Assembly (NCBI GenBank): GCA_910589415.1
Contig: OU342631.1
Span: 54,960,598-55,024,597, forward strand
Direction: 5' to 3'
Length of the DNA: 64,000 nt
Source of the DNA: Malachius bipustulatus
Taxonomy: Eukaryota > Arthropoda > Insecta > Coleoptera > Melyridae
This document shows, piece after piece, positions 11,701 to 26,700 of the stretch (within the stretch, counting starts at the first letter, position 1; every line of letters starts with the position of its first letter). The translations under genes were made by a program, and so were the position numbers. Below the pieces are notes generated by a model. The model was not told the origin of the DNA, ran no database searches, and was given only the letters and a program-made list of their open reading frames with translations.

Positions 11701-14700
11701 TCTTTAAACAATGAAATTCTTACTAGAAAAACAGTTGCAAAAGACTTGGGTGTTCTGTTCGACACTGGTTTGAGTTTCAGTCTACATGTAAACAGGATTG
11801 TTCAGAATTCAATGAAGATGCTGGGTTTTATACTTCTTCGGAATGGTACAGCCTTCTCCACAGACACTTTGAGACTGCTCTTCTGTGCGTTGGTTAGACC
11901 TAATGTTGAATATGCTTGTCTCATTTGGAATCCTTACTACAATGTCTACATACAGCAAATAGAGAAGGTTCAGAGGAGGTTTCTTAGGTTCATTGCATTT
12001 AGGCTCGGCATCCGTGTTATTAGCTACGAAGATTTATGTGCTCGTACGAGCCTTCCAAGTTTACAGGATCGTAGAGATATGTTTTCACTGCGTTACTTGT
12101 TCAAGTTGTTGAATGGGTTGATTTTTTTTATTTACTTTGGGTAAAGTAAAGTAACACTCACTTTAAGAACTATTACTATTATTTACTTGATGATGTCAAT
12201 AACTAATTCGTAACAATTATTGTTATGAAAAATGCTTACAGAACAGCCCTGAATATTTATTGAAACCAAATCAGTTTGTATTTTCATTTGGTTTTAAATC
12301 TTGATAAATTCTAGGAGACGATGAGAATGAAGAAGAACCCTCAACTGCATCAGCTGCATCACAACCTGCCGCTGATGCGGGAGCAGTTTTGGCTGCGCGA
12401 CTGCAAATGTACGAGCAAGCACAACGACATGCAGAATCAATAGGTGAAACCAGTCGGGCAAGACGTTACAAACGTGCCATCAAGACCATTAAGGATATGA
12501 TCAAACATGAGAAGGCTGGTAGACCTGTAGATATGAGTGAGCTACCACCGGAGGTCAGTGTCACACTTGGCAAGCATCAACCACCTCCTGTCGCTGATGA
12601 CAGTAATCCACAACCACCATCTCCGCCGTCTCATGCGTCACCAGAAACACCTAGGTTAGAAAGTTCTGTTACTCTTTTTGATTGATTCATCAATCGTATT
12701 ATTGCAATTTTTCTAGTTCTCCTGTTGCTATGGAAGAACAACCCTCAGAGACACCTAGTGGCGAGAGTGCAGTAACCACAGAAGCTTTGGAAGAACTTCG
12801 AGCACAATACCGAGTGGCTGCTGTGCGAGCGAAACGTTCTGGGGATACAACCACCGCTCTGGAGTACGTAAAGATGATCAAACGACTGGAAATGATGATA
12901 ACAGCCGTCAGTAATGGACAAAGTTTCGATCTTAGCACATTACCACCACGTCCTCCTTCTCCAGGTAAGTAAAATAAATAAATATCGTATGGCTGTGGTA
13001 ATAAAGCCCAAGTGTCAGAAGTTTTCAAGTAGCCCAAGGGCCTCTGACATAACTTCACGACTGCTGTGAAGCAGCCGGGACCCCCTTTTTAACGTACCTC
13101 CCGGAGCACGAATAAGTAATAAGTAATATAAGTAAGACTTATATAAGTCTTACTTACCTCCAGGTAAGTAAGACCAATATAAGCAAATGAAGTCATTGAA
13201 GAATTAGTTACGTTACAGTCAATTGCTTTTCAGAAGTTTCAGAAACTTCTTCCCCTCCCGAGCCACCCTTGGAACATGCGGAAGTGCAGCAAGGAAGTCC
13301 TGCTGAAGAGAGTCCCGCCGAACAAGAAGAAGGGGCAGGTTTGGTGACAGCTGAGTCAGTGGGCGAGGCATTACAGCAGCGACTGGAGTTCTTCATGAAG
13401 CAGGAAGCACAAGCTAAGGAGGAAGGCAATGCCAGTAAAGCCCGGCGTCTTGGTCGTGTCGTCAAACAGTTCCAGCAGGCCGTCAAGGCTGAAAAGACAG
13501 GCAAGCCTGTTGACTTTGAAGCTTTGCCGCAACCGCCTGGATTTGCACCGATCCCTGTTCCTGGCGGTGCACCTGCTGCTGCTTCCCAGCCTACAAGACC
13601 GGCACCGGCACCAGAGGCGCTGAACGGTAAGAAAGTGTGATAATTCAAAGTGCGTTAACGATTGAAAATGTGGAAATATTCAGATGACAAGTAAGAAGTA
13701 ACCAAAATGAATAGATGTCAGAACCAGTTTGAATCTCCGAAAAGAGAAAACGTCGTTCAATTATGTACACTTTTTGGGTTAGGTTTGTTTTGTTTTTGCT
13801 TGTGTACATCAAGGCAGCGTAACAATTGGAGCTATGAAGATGTTTGTTGTAGCCTTGCCCTTTGCCATTTTTTTTATTGTACCCTTTTCCACCAAAGCGG
13901 TGTTTTTTTTTCGTAATATTATCTAAACGAAAAAATAACTGTCTTACTGAACGATGTTTTTATAATTTTTATTTATTTATTTATTTATTCATCAATATCA
14001 GTAGGCCTTTAGTCCCAAAATTACAGAAATAATACACATAAAAAAACATAATAGCAGCATGATGTAAACGTTACTTACACCTTTAACAGGGAACCCAAGT
14101 TAATTGAAATAATTTTCTTAACAACGTCCTAAAAGAAAAAAAATTCTTTCAAAGGAGCAAAGTTAAAATTCTTTAAACAAACTTCCTTTTTTCAACATGA
14201 TGATTTTTTTCTTGTTTTTATTGTAAGGACTTTCCCCTGATTCTCCTAATTGGTTTCATTTAGACGGTTTTCCTGTACTTTATATTTTGTTAAGGTAGGA
14301 CAGTAAAAAATTTATTATCCAACGAAATATTAATTGTAATACTTAATTAATTCTAATAAATACATGACAATTATTGTATATACAGGGTGTCTGCTTAAGG
14401 CTGGCCACCGGCTATATCTCGGAAACTAATGGGCCTATAACCTCAAAATAAAAAATTTCCAGACATAAGTGATCACGAGAAATTCTATGAAAATATTTTC
14501 AAGATGGCCGCACTTCCGGAAATACCGGAAGTTGACACCTACTTCGTTATTTTAACGGAAACACCCTGTAAAATATTATATTTTTTAAATGTCTGAAGAA
14601 ATCGAATACAGGTGGTTTTCACCATTGGAATTTAGATTGAGCGGTTTATGAGTTATACACAAGTGAAAATCGAAAATTTTCAACTTCAAAGCAGTGTAGA

Positions 14701-17700
14701 ACTAGAACGGATCAAGATATCTAAAAACGGTTTACATGTCCCTATCTTAACTTTTGACATAGTACTCTTCTATGTGGTTTAAATTTTAATACAGGGTGAT
14801 GAAAAATCGGATAATTTTCATCACCCTGTATTAAAATTTACTCCACATACTGGGATAAAACGTGAAAAGTTAGGATAGGGACATGTAAACCGTTTTTAGA
14901 TATCTTGAGCCGTTCTAGTTCTAGACTGTTTTGAAGTTGAAAATTTTCGATTTTCACTTGTTTATAACTCATAAACCGCTCAATCTAAATTCCAATGGTT
15001 AAAACCAACAGTATTCGATTTCTTCAGACATTTAAAAAATATAATATTTTACAGGGTGTTTCTATTAAAATAACGAAGTAGGTGTCAACTTCCGGTATTT
15101 CCGGAAGTGCGGCCATCTTGAAAATATTTTCATTGAATTTCTCGTGATCACTTGTGTCTGGAAATTTTTTATTTTGAGGTTCTAGGCCCATTAGTTTCCG
15201 AGATATAACCGGTGGCCAGCCTTAAGCAGACACCCTGTATAAAAAAACAAATTATATCTACAGGTAATACCAAAAACTGAAGTGTTTAAAGAAGTTTTCT
15301 GAGAAAAGTTTAGTTTAGCTGAAGTTGTTGACTTCAGCAAAAATTGTGCACTCATTTAAAAATTTCAATCGTTAATGATCATCTGGTGTATAATGTATCT
15401 CTGTAGTAGGTACCTCATTTACATTTGCAGAGGAGAAGCCCTCTTCAATGCGGGCAGAGAAGCAAGTGGCGTTACTGCTGGCCAAGCAGAAGGAGTTCAA
15501 GATGGCAGCGCTTAAAGCAAAGAGAAATGGGGAGATTAACGAGGCCAAGGAGTACCTGCGCCAGGCCAAAGGTTTCGACAAGCTAATAGAGATGGCCCGA
15601 GGGGGTCTCAGGATTGACCTGGCCAGCCTCCCTGTCTCTCCCACTCAAAAGTCGAAACTGAACGAAGAGTAATTGTAACAGTAATTCCGTAGGCATCTTT
15701 TTAGCATGTTCTTTGTTGCAGGTACAACATTAAAAGCTCGTCCTCGGGAAGCGCTGGCAGTGCGGATATGTTGCGACGACTTGAGGAGCAGCTAACGCGC
15801 CAGCTGAAGATGTGCTTGAACACTCGTGACCATAGCAAGGCCATTGGAGATGTGGCCGCCGCCAATCGATTTGAGCGTTTGGCCGTGGCCGTCACTGCAG
15901 ATTTGGACGTGGTACGTGCTGCCAAACAAAGCGGAGCTGTGCCCCGCTTTCATTATGAGCAGCGCGAGTTCAGCATAGTCAAAACATTCACGGAGTTGGG
16001 CGATAACGATGTGCAGGTTAGTGTGCTAAGAGGCATCAATTTGCCTGCCTCCGATCCTGATGAACTGGATACCTATGTCAAGTTTGAGTTCCCGTGGCCC
16101 CAGGTAATTATTTTGACTCTTGGAAGCATGTTATTCGTATTTTATCATTCTTATATTTCAGGACAGTCACTTCAGTGATAAAACAACGATAGTTAAAGGC
16201 ACCAACAACCCTGAGTATAACACTACTCTGACAGTTCCTATAAACAGGAAGGCCAGGAACTGTCAGCGGATATTCAAGAGACATTCTGCTAAATTTGAGG
16301 TCTATTCAAAGGGGTTAGTTCTTTGTAATTCCATTGTAATTTGCTTTTACTTCGTCATTGGCACATTTTTCTATCTGTTACCATCTTAAGCTTGGGGTAA
16401 TCTCGAGAGGGAGATTCGAACATTTGTAGACTACCTGTTGTAGAGGTTGATTGGTGTGCTTAATGAAACTGAAATATATTCCAAAACCTTAATGTGACCC
16501 CACAGAAAAGATCGAGGGGTGGCAAATCCGGAGACTTATGTGCTGGTTCATTACAGCCTATCCAATATGCGAAGATGGAAGATGGATTTGAACAAAGGTG
16601 CTCTTCTGAGCAAAATTGGCAAATAACCGGCATTATTCGGTTAATTATTTTGTGAAAGAATCCGAGTTGTTGATTTTATAAAAAATTATTTTATTATCAC
16701 TGGTTAGGTATCTACCACTTTTTGTATAAACGATTATTAAGCTCGCAAATCAGCTTATAATGCTTTTCAGGCTACAATTTTTTCATAATCCCCTCTTAAA
16801 TGTCATAATTAATTTTAATAAGGGATTTATCATTATTTTCTATCCGTTGTCTTACTTAGTTGATTCCTTTGAAATAATATATTAAAACAAGTTGAGTATA
16901 AGACAAACTATCACTTTTAAAAAAGAAAATTAAGCGACAGATCTCTCTTTAGAATTAATCACCTGCATATCGATAGTGTAAATCGCAAAGTGCTTAACTC
17001 CGTTTATCAAAATTTTCCAGGGGAGCTAAAAAACTAATTTAGTTGACAAAAACTAATATTGATTGGCAGGAAACTTGTTTTTATGACTAGTAGTCAAGTT
17101 AGGTGAAGTCGGAAAGTAATATTATCGGTCTTGAAGCTTATTACTAGGTTATTTTTCTTTTAAATAATGGACATACGCTGTTTGCGAAGTAATATTTTGA
17201 TAATAAATTGGATTTGCGATTTTTTTTTAAACAACTTGTCTTTATTTGTCTCGTTTACAAAAAAACTAAAATTAGCGTATTCTTTTTTTTTTCGTTACAT
17301 CAACAATAATTTTACAAAAGTATGCCAGCAACTAAATGATAAACTAATAATTAAGTGACACTTAGGAGTAATGTAATGTTGAAACATAAAAACTAAGAAG
17401 AAAAACTTTATTGAATAAAGTCGACTGCCCATTTAACTTGGGTTGCATTAATACACAGCATATCGATCAATCAAAAGAAATGACATAAATATTAAAAATT
17501 GTAACATAAATAATAATTAAAGAACATTAATTTTAGGAATAAATGTGTTTGTTTATGATTCTGATGGAATCTATTAAAATTTGTTCAGAAATTTCGTTAA
17601 TTATTTCTGAGTTCTAATACAAAGACTGCTTGCATAAAATAATAATTATTACAATGTTGTTCACAAAGCTAGTTATGAGGTAAGTTATCATAAAATGCAT

Positions 17701-20700
17701 GGTAGTCAGGATCTAAACTTTTTTTCAGCAGCTGTAAATGGTCATATTTTTCCTTTTTTATGGGAATTCTGTCCTTGTATAATGCAGGCAAGATGTCGAA
17801 GTCTACACATTTAAGGTTTACAGGCAGCCTAACCGGAAACTTCTCCATTCCAATTCAGAATGTCTTAATTAAAAAAAAATACCATTGTTGGTGTACTTAA
17901 TTGCTTTTAAATCAACTACCTGAGGATCTCCCAACTCTTTTTCCAGGTCGTATTGATGAAATCAGTGTAAAACAGTGTATTATTCAAATTTTTATTCTAT
18001 TTTAAAATACGGAATAATACATTGGGGGAATTCTTTTGATTGGTTAATTATTTTCAAAATTCAAAAAAATTGCATAAGAATACTAGGCAATGTTAATCGC
18101 ATGACATCTTGTAAAAAATTATTTAAAAATTTAAAAATTTTATCATTTCCAAGTCTATTTATATACGAATGTCTCTGTTTTGTACATAAAAATAAAAATT
18201 TGTTTACTTTTTTCAATTCTAATACCAGAAATTCTAATACAATTATTTTAAATAAACATAATACCACTCATTATGAATTATCTTCTGAATACATATGTGC
18301 CAAAATTTATAATCATTTACCAAATAATTACAAAAAATATAATTTAAAAAAATTTTCAAAAGAAATTAAAAATATTTTATTACAAAAATGCTACTATAGC
18401 TTAAATGAATATTTGAACAATTCTTTGGATTTATAATTTCATAACTTTAAGTATTTCATAATTTCATAATTTTATAACTTTATAACTAATTTTACAATTT
18501 ATTATTTTCCACAAAAAATACAATAATATGTATTTATAATACGGAAATAAATGTTATTATTATTATTATTAATCAACTTTACGTTACCTTCGACGTTCTT
18601 AAAAAAATCATGTGATAAATACTGTACCTTATAGGGATTTTTTAAACATGCTTCTTGGCATATCGTAACGTAATCAGCAGGTACATTAATTTTGGACTTC
18701 CTAATCACTCTTTCAATTGTCGCATGCATGCTATCAGCCTCCATCTGGCTATGACCCTTTAGCAGGTATTTTTGCATTATAGTGACACCTTTTTCAATTA
18801 TTGCCAAGTTGAAAATGGCGTTTGCTAACACAGCATTTCTATTTTGGGCTGCACAGCCATCGCTATACAAAATATAATCTGGTTTATTATTATTTGGAAT
18901 AGCTTCAATTTTCTTTTTGAGGAAATTTACTATTATTGATGCAAACTCATTAGCTGTTACTCTCCCCTCTGTTTCGTTCCATACGAAGCAGTCACCTTGC
19001 TGGCGCCTTAAATCGTAAATCGTAAAGTTGTGTACGATTAGTTTCGTTTTATAACAGAGGGAGCTCACATTTGACTTAGGACTTAATAAAACAGACTGCA
19101 AGTCCATTGCAAAAACTTCATTAAGAGACTGTTTGTCAGTAATCTTTTCTTGACGTGCTTCGTCTTTCAAAACAAGGTGCAAATCGTACTCTGCTTGCGA
19201 AATGTTTTTCGTCTCAAAAGCTACACAAGTATCGCATCTATCCTTTTTAGGCTGGTACAAAGATAAATTTTGCTGATCGAAAATTGTTGAAAAGGTGCCT
19301 CGAGACATGGGTTGTATATTATTTTCGATACAATAGTCTTTGCAGTAAGCTCTATACAGTTGTAATTTTGAGTACCATATCGTTTCCAGGTATAACTTTG
19401 ACGTGTTTTTTCTACAATAGTGGGACTCAAGTTTGGGCAGGCTATTGAAAAATTCAACTATTTTCTTTATTCCGAGTCCGCTTGCACGCTGTATCTTCTG
19501 AACTTGCTCATTGCCTTTTACTTCTTCTTTGGCCCATTTCTTTACAGCAATCTCTCCAACACATAGTGTGTTCAAAAACATCTTTCTGCATACTTGTGTT
19601 CGATTGTATCCAACTTTTAAATAAAACTCAGTAGATGTTTGTCTTCTAGAAATTTCCTGTTTTCCCCTTCGTCTTGTCGTGGGCTTCACAACTAATATTG
19701 TGTTCACGTAAGTTTTTTTCTCACTCCAGGTCATTCTCCAGAATCTTTCGAATATTTCTTGTCTAGCATTTTCATTAATGGAGGAACATTTTAATTTCAT
19801 GCTGTTGTCCCTGCTCAACTTGCAGCTACAACGAGGTTTCAATTTTTTGGAAGGCTTTTTTATATTGTAATTCCATGTGGCATTTTCCTTTTTCTTTCCT
19901 TTATACTCAAGTCCCTTCTCTCTCCTCTTGTAGTTCACTTGTTTCTTCCATTTATTTATGTCTGTTTCACATCTTTTAGATCTATAACGCCTTGTTAGTT
20001 CTTCTGGGGTCATTTCTTCATCATCCGGGTTGTTTTCTTCGCGTGTCTCATTCTTGTCAGATTCTTCATCACCATTACTTGTCTCTTCTTCCATCTCTTC
20101 TTCGGCAATTATGTAATCAGGTCCTTGTGTGGTAATTTCTTCATCTTCCTGGCTGTTCTCGTACCGTATCTCATTACTGTCAGATTCTACAATAGCATTA
20201 CTTGTGTCTTTTTCCATCTCATCTACTGTAGTTAATAATATGTAATCAGAGTCTACGTTTATTTCATTGTATTGGAAAAGTGTTTCTTGCACGGAAGGAA
20301 TTTCTTTCTTAGAACTCAACTTTGGAGTTTCTCTACAACTAGTGGCCTCTTGTGTTACAACGGAATCTTCAAAAGGAAAAATAATGTACGGTTCTCCCTG
20401 AGGTATTTGGCTAAGTAGCGTCTCTTCAAAACAAGGCGAAAAATGTGTAATATTTAAAGCCAAAACCAAGTATATTTATTGTGGAAATATTCGTATGTCC
20501 TTTTAGTTTTTGTTTTTGTATCTGACGCAAAATGCGTATCTCCTAATCTAAACAAATAACGATTTTCATCAACTATTCTTTAATTTTTCCATATAAGTCA
20601 TAAGAAGTAACAAACAATAAACTTACCTGCTACAATGATTTAAAAGACAGCCAACACTTAAACGAAAATTCAAGGATTCAAAAGGAATTTAGTTGCACAC

Positions 20701-23700
20701 ACAACGTAGCCTGATGTAAAACAATGCTACTGGCAGGACATAAGTATTTTGCCTGCCAGAATTTTGAAGCGTGGAGATACCAGGTTTAGTTGGAAAACTG
20801 TCAATACTACGGAATTAAGCATTTGTCAGACAGTAGATATGATATTACACTACTAGATGGCGCAATAAAACACATTTCAGTAAAAATGGAGTTACGCACT
20901 TTGCGATTTACACTATCGATATGCACCTCGCCTGCTACCTTTTAGCTCCAAGTAAATTTTTGAAAAAAATATCAATACCCTGTAGCCTCCCACATTTATC
21001 GTACCTATGTTGCGATACAAGGCCATATTATTTTTTCATGTATTCAAAGAATCAAGGAACCAGATAAATCTATCACATTGAAATAAAAAGGGCAGAATGA
21101 TTAATATATTTTCTAATTTTTCAATAATAGAAAAGATATGGTTAAAATAATATTATGTAGTGGCCCTGGTATGAAAATATTTCTGTACCATAATACAAAA
21201 TACGCTAAAGTGTCAATACCGGATACTTCTATAACTAATGCATTGTGTCGATGTGCGACAACTTTAGCAGTGCCGCCATGCGTAACTTGGTGACACTGAA
21301 AGGTTTTTGGTGTGAAACATGGCTGCAGTTTAAAAATCAACACTGAATAGAAAAGCTCTGAGACGGATTAGATGGATGAAATTGGGATTATGAATTAATA
21401 CAACAATAAACAACGAAGTTTTAAATATGTTTATTGACAATAATTATATTAATAATTAATAAAATTAATAATTAGTACTATTCTACACAAAATTATTAAA
21501 AATATTTTATTTGTTTTGGCTAATAGGTAATAAATATTTTTTCAGACATGTACCTTTAATACAGGTAGGTGTATATTATGAATGCCTATTCACCTGCATA
21601 CAACAAAACTATCTGCCGATAGTGCTTTGAACATAACTTTAAATTAAAATTACCTACTTAAAACTAAAACATTCAATTACTACTGCCAACCCAAGCAGCA
21701 TTAAAGTAGTAGTCACCGGGATTGTAAGTGATGGGGACTTTCACTAGGTAGTTATTACGTATCTAAGACTATTGACATGAAAGTTATTATTACATCAATT
21801 TTGAGTTTTAAGGCAACTGTGTAGTTATTTATACGATATATCGATACCACAAAGTAATGTTACTTTATAGTATATGTATTTTGAAGTCTAAATAACGTTA
21901 TCGTCACTAATAAAATTACCTCAAAATCGTTGGAACTTTGAAGTAACTAACTGATAGTTGCAATAACTTTGACAAGCTGCCCAATATTTACTTCGAGTTT
22001 TTTATACTCAAGATTAGTTGTTTAAGTTGCGGCCACGTCGTTGACTTGAAATTAAACTATCAATGTATTAAATTATTTACTATCAATGTAGTAAAGTTCA
22101 AAGTAAAGGTAACATTTTGGCTACTAATGAAAAATACTTAAAAGTCATTATCACCACTGAAGTGCCTTTACACCCGTATGCACTGGTCAGAGTTCTATTT
22201 GTAATATCTATCTAGTGAAATCTACAAAATGAAATTTTGTAATGTGAAACAAATAAGTAAATGCGCACTTTTTTAATAATAACAAGACTAATAAGAATTT
22301 GTGCATTCAATTAGCAACTTTCTACTTACCGATTTTTCCTTTTGGATATAAAAAGGGCAAAAGGCAGGTAGAAAAACTTCTCGCGTTCCGTCGGAGTCCT
22401 TGCAGATTAGTTTGAACTCGAAAGGAACAGAGAAGGTGGAGGGGTTAGTTAAACGGTGAACTACACACTCTTGAAATTACACAAATTTCTAATGATCGTC
22501 TTTCTGGTTCTTAAAACGGAAACAATTAAATATTTTGGCCCGCCCTACGTTGTGAATTATTTTTTATTCAGGCCCCACAAAACACTAAATAAAAATCGAC
22601 AATTTAACAAAAACAATTTTATTGGATATATTTTATCTAATCTAGCACATCAAAATCTCCCAGTGGAATAATTGTAAAGTGAGAATCATTTGTAATTAAA
22701 TCAACTTACTTAAATCTAACATGCACATATCAACAAATATTATTACTAAAAAATTCTTAACCTACATTATAGAAATGTCTAGTTTCTTGTAGGTACTTAT
22801 ACTAGCATTTTATTTACACAAAAAATTTATTATTGAAACAAATTCGGTACTCAAAAGAAACTAAATCTCATCAACTTTCAATTAAACATCATAGTTGTTA
22901 ATCTTTATCAAAAATTATTATTTACATATTAAATTTGGGATAAAGGAAACAAATTGTTCATTTATTTCACACACATTAAAAGATAACTCCATTAGGTAAT
23001 TTATTTCAATTTCATCTTGAAAATTTATTTGCTCGAAAGAAACATAAGTAGGTAGGTACCTTGTCAGATATTGTTCGACTTGGTCCAATTGATTGATGCG
23101 CTGGAGAGAGAGAGAGAGAGAGAGAGTGTGTCACTTCGCTCCTCACCCCCTTTTCTGTCTAGCCTGCACCTGCCGTCCAAAAAAATTCATGGCGGGTTCT
23201 TCAATGATCAAGATGGTTGACGAGGCTGACTGGACACAATAGCACGGGAACAATAATACCTCCTCGAGTTGATGAAGATAACCGCCGGAATCCAAGACGA
23301 AATTCAAAGTTGAGACTAAGATTAAAGTCAAAACCAAAAACTCATAATCAAAAATCAAAACTAGGATCAAAAACTAAGAACAAAGACAAAGAATCAAGAC
23401 CCTGTAAATCGAAAAATTTAAATTAGAAATAATTTCCCTGTAACATTTATTCAACTCACCGAGTGAAGTTCTTTTAGGCATACTCGGGCCGTGTTAAATT
23501 ACGTTATTAAATATAAATACCTATTTCTCCTCAATATTCCATCTAAAGAAAATACAAATAGAATTTAGCAATGCTTCTCTAATTTCGAATTTTATTTGCA
23601 TACCTGCATTTATTAAAACCACACACATATCACCATTATAAGATTCGAGATGAAAAATTTGCACCTTACGTCTCTGAAAGTCAAACACGAAAGAAAAAGC

Positions 23701-26700
23701 GTCTCGAAGTAGCGGATAGCACATTATTATGTACCAACTACGTCAGAGGAACGTAATTATACTAGTTCCAGAGTCGTCACTATAATGGATCTCTCACCAG
23801 AAAATTGTTCCCCATTCTCGTGCCTGGCACGTTATAGAACCGTTCCTATAACCAGTGACAAAAACTTTAAAAGTTCGGCGATAGTCGCTGATATGTAGTT
23901 ACAACTAAAAAACTGCTTGGGAAATTAATAATAATTATTATGATTGAAGAAACCGTGAAAAGTTACCTAACTTTGAATTTGAAAACAGATTAGTGACACC
24001 AAGAGCTGCACGAGGGCACTGTAAAACTTGTCGCTCGTTTGAAGGGCAAGTGTCCGGTATTAATATTTTAGCATATTTGATAATACTCACCAAAGTTTTT
24101 TCCTTAACAAAAGTCGGGGAAAATTTTGTCGTGTAACATTTGTTTCCTTGATTAGTTTACATTATTTATATTCGATTCTACAGTACAGATGTAAAAAGAC
24201 TTTCTTTATTGATACCCTACTTGCACCTGATATAAATTTCTTAAACTTAAATTTAAGATAATTTATACAAAAAGTGTAGGTAAGTCTCATATAATCTCCT
24301 TCTTGCACCTTAAATAACTGATTTTAGACCCCTACTAACCTTAATAATAAGATATTTTACTTATAAGCACTCGTAGTGTTAGTGTTATTATTTTAACCTC
24401 TTTAGAAACTGATATCTGACTTTAAAAAAGATTTCTGATTTTTTCTTCTTTTGCCTATTCTCTGAAACTTTGTTTTTGTTACTTGTCCTCTTTTTGCACC
24501 AGGATCTTCAATTGTATGTCTGTTCAAAAAAATTACAACGATTTTGTTGATTTTAACATTTAGTTTCAGCTGGTGTTGAACAAAGACTTTTAGCAAAATT
24601 ATTTTTTCAATAAAATTTATAAAAACAAAGTTACAAGTTGAAAAACATTTAATTGTGCTGGAGTGTGTTGGTATTTTTTATCTCATCTTGGGCTGAGGAC
24701 TCACCTAAACTACTCATCTTGAAGTATACTAATGTGTTTGATCTTGTCTGCTTATAATCAAGAGATTATGACACTGCGCATGTTGACAGTTTGTATTTCG
24801 CCTTAACTTTATAAAATACTAACTAATGTGTAGCAGTTGGAGGTGCCATTACTGGGTGTGCTAGCATGGGGTGTGCTAGCGAATATTGTTCTTTTTTCAG
24901 TGGCTGGTTCCGGGGTGACTCTCTACTGGGCACTGCAAACGTCAAACTTACCCCACTTGAAACCGAGTGTGAAATACATGATAGCTTTGACGTAAGTAGT
25001 ATAGTATATCTCTTATAATACTTGCAGTATTTTTTTGGGGTATAATCTTGAGTAATTTAAGAAGAACATTAATTTTTTTATTAAAATTTTTTTATACCTA
25101 GTTATCAATGTAAAATACAAGGTGTTTCTAAATAGAGGACCATAAGTTGGAGGACGTGTAGATAAATCTAAAATATTAGGAAAATTTAAATAAATTTTTT
25201 TCCAAAAATGTTTTTTAAACGAGATACAGAGTGTTTACGTGTCGATTTACCAAACAGTTTTTTATTATATCTTTCTATAGAGTGGACCAATAATTCTGAA
25301 TATAACCGAAGCACACAGTGGCGTAGATTCCGAAGTCACCTAATACTTTTTGTCTCATGAAAAATTTTTCAACTTTTTTTTCTAATTTTTTATTGCTCTT
25401 TCTGAATGCTGGACTAAATTGCTATAATCAAGCCATACTTATAAAATTTTGATGGGACGAAAAATTCAAATGCAGCGTTTTCAACATTTTTTTTATTTTT
25501 ATTTAATAGCCCAAGATAAGTAGATACCGTAGAGTACCGATTTTGCATACATGCTCACCGATGAGCGCGAACCCTCATTTATTGATGAAATGCACAAATT
25601 AAAATATGTACAACATAAATCCGCATTGCATCTTAATTTTCATTTCAGAAGAACCTACCTACTCGTATATCAGATGTATCGGGTGTCCCAACACTAGTTA
25701 AGTGTTGTAACCCCCTAAATTAAGCTTAATTTTAAAGATAAAAAATTGAAACTTTGAGGATTTGTGTACTTGATATAGGACCACGGAATGGCATAATTAG
25801 TTTCATTAAAAAACATTTTTAATATCTTTTTAATAATCACCTTTTTCATGAGTCCATACTACGACACTGTCCAGTGCAGGTTCAGTGTGCCGGCTAGCCC
25901 AGCAAGAGCCGTCCTTCTATTTATTTGTGCCTTATTTACTTTGTCATAAAACTTATTGCACCTACCGTTTTCAGATTATATTGATTATATTGTTCAGATT
26001 ATATTGTCTACCTGTCATTGCTATATAATTATATTTTATTTAATTAAAGCCTTATAATTAGTTTTTTCACATTTCTTTCAAGCGATATTGATTTTAATAA
26101 TCGATTTCTACGTATGTATTGAAAAAAAAACTTTTTTTTTTTTCGACAATTTACCACCATCTTGCAGTTTTTTATCGCTGGCGCCCGAACTAAATTTTTT
26201 TAAATGAAACTGATTATGCCATTCCGTGGTCCTATATCAAGTACACAAATCCTCAAAGTTTCAATTTTTTATCTTTAAAATTAAGCTTGATTTAGGGGGT
26301 GGACACTAGTGTTGGGACACCCGGTACAAATTTTGTACTAAGCGTACCTACTCATTTTTAACTTTTGAGTAGATATAAACAATAGACAGATTACCGGGCT
26401 TTTCAATTATCCAGGAGTGCTGATTTTCATTCTGCAGATAGAGTCCGTACGATATATGATGAGCCAAAATTCTCAGAAAAGAATTAATCGATAACGTTCT
26501 CTTATAGATACGCGGGCGTCTGCCACCGGTTGATATTTGTAAGCATAGGCGGGCGGACCTTGAAATGTAGATTCAAGGTATACGCAAATGCTGACTAACT
26601 GCAAGATCTATAAGCGTGTACTGGTGAAAGATGTGCCGCTACTGTCTTTCTGGCCCGATGCACGTGCATCCATCCAGCTTGTATTTCCAAGATAGTGACG

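Larger units (their letters stand above)
16965..20924. mobile_element. 3.96-kb DNA transposon with DUF7869-like protein
   Basis: The ends are inverted repeats of about 40 bp with two or three mismatches (GCATATCGATAGTGTAAATC first). They are flanked by ACCT on both sides (16961-16964, 20925-20928), a 4-bp target duplication. Between them, on the minus strand, lies one large gene whose product has DDE-like motifs. A truncated non-LTR element (17918-18570) is nested in it. I do not recognise the superfamily by name. It sits in CC2D1 intron 8, antisense to the gene. Confidence 0.85.

Noticed and set aside
23217..23426. 69-codon Lys/Arg/Ser-rich frame
   Set aside because: Produced by CAAAA/CTAAAA low-complexity sequence; no start context or partner exon.
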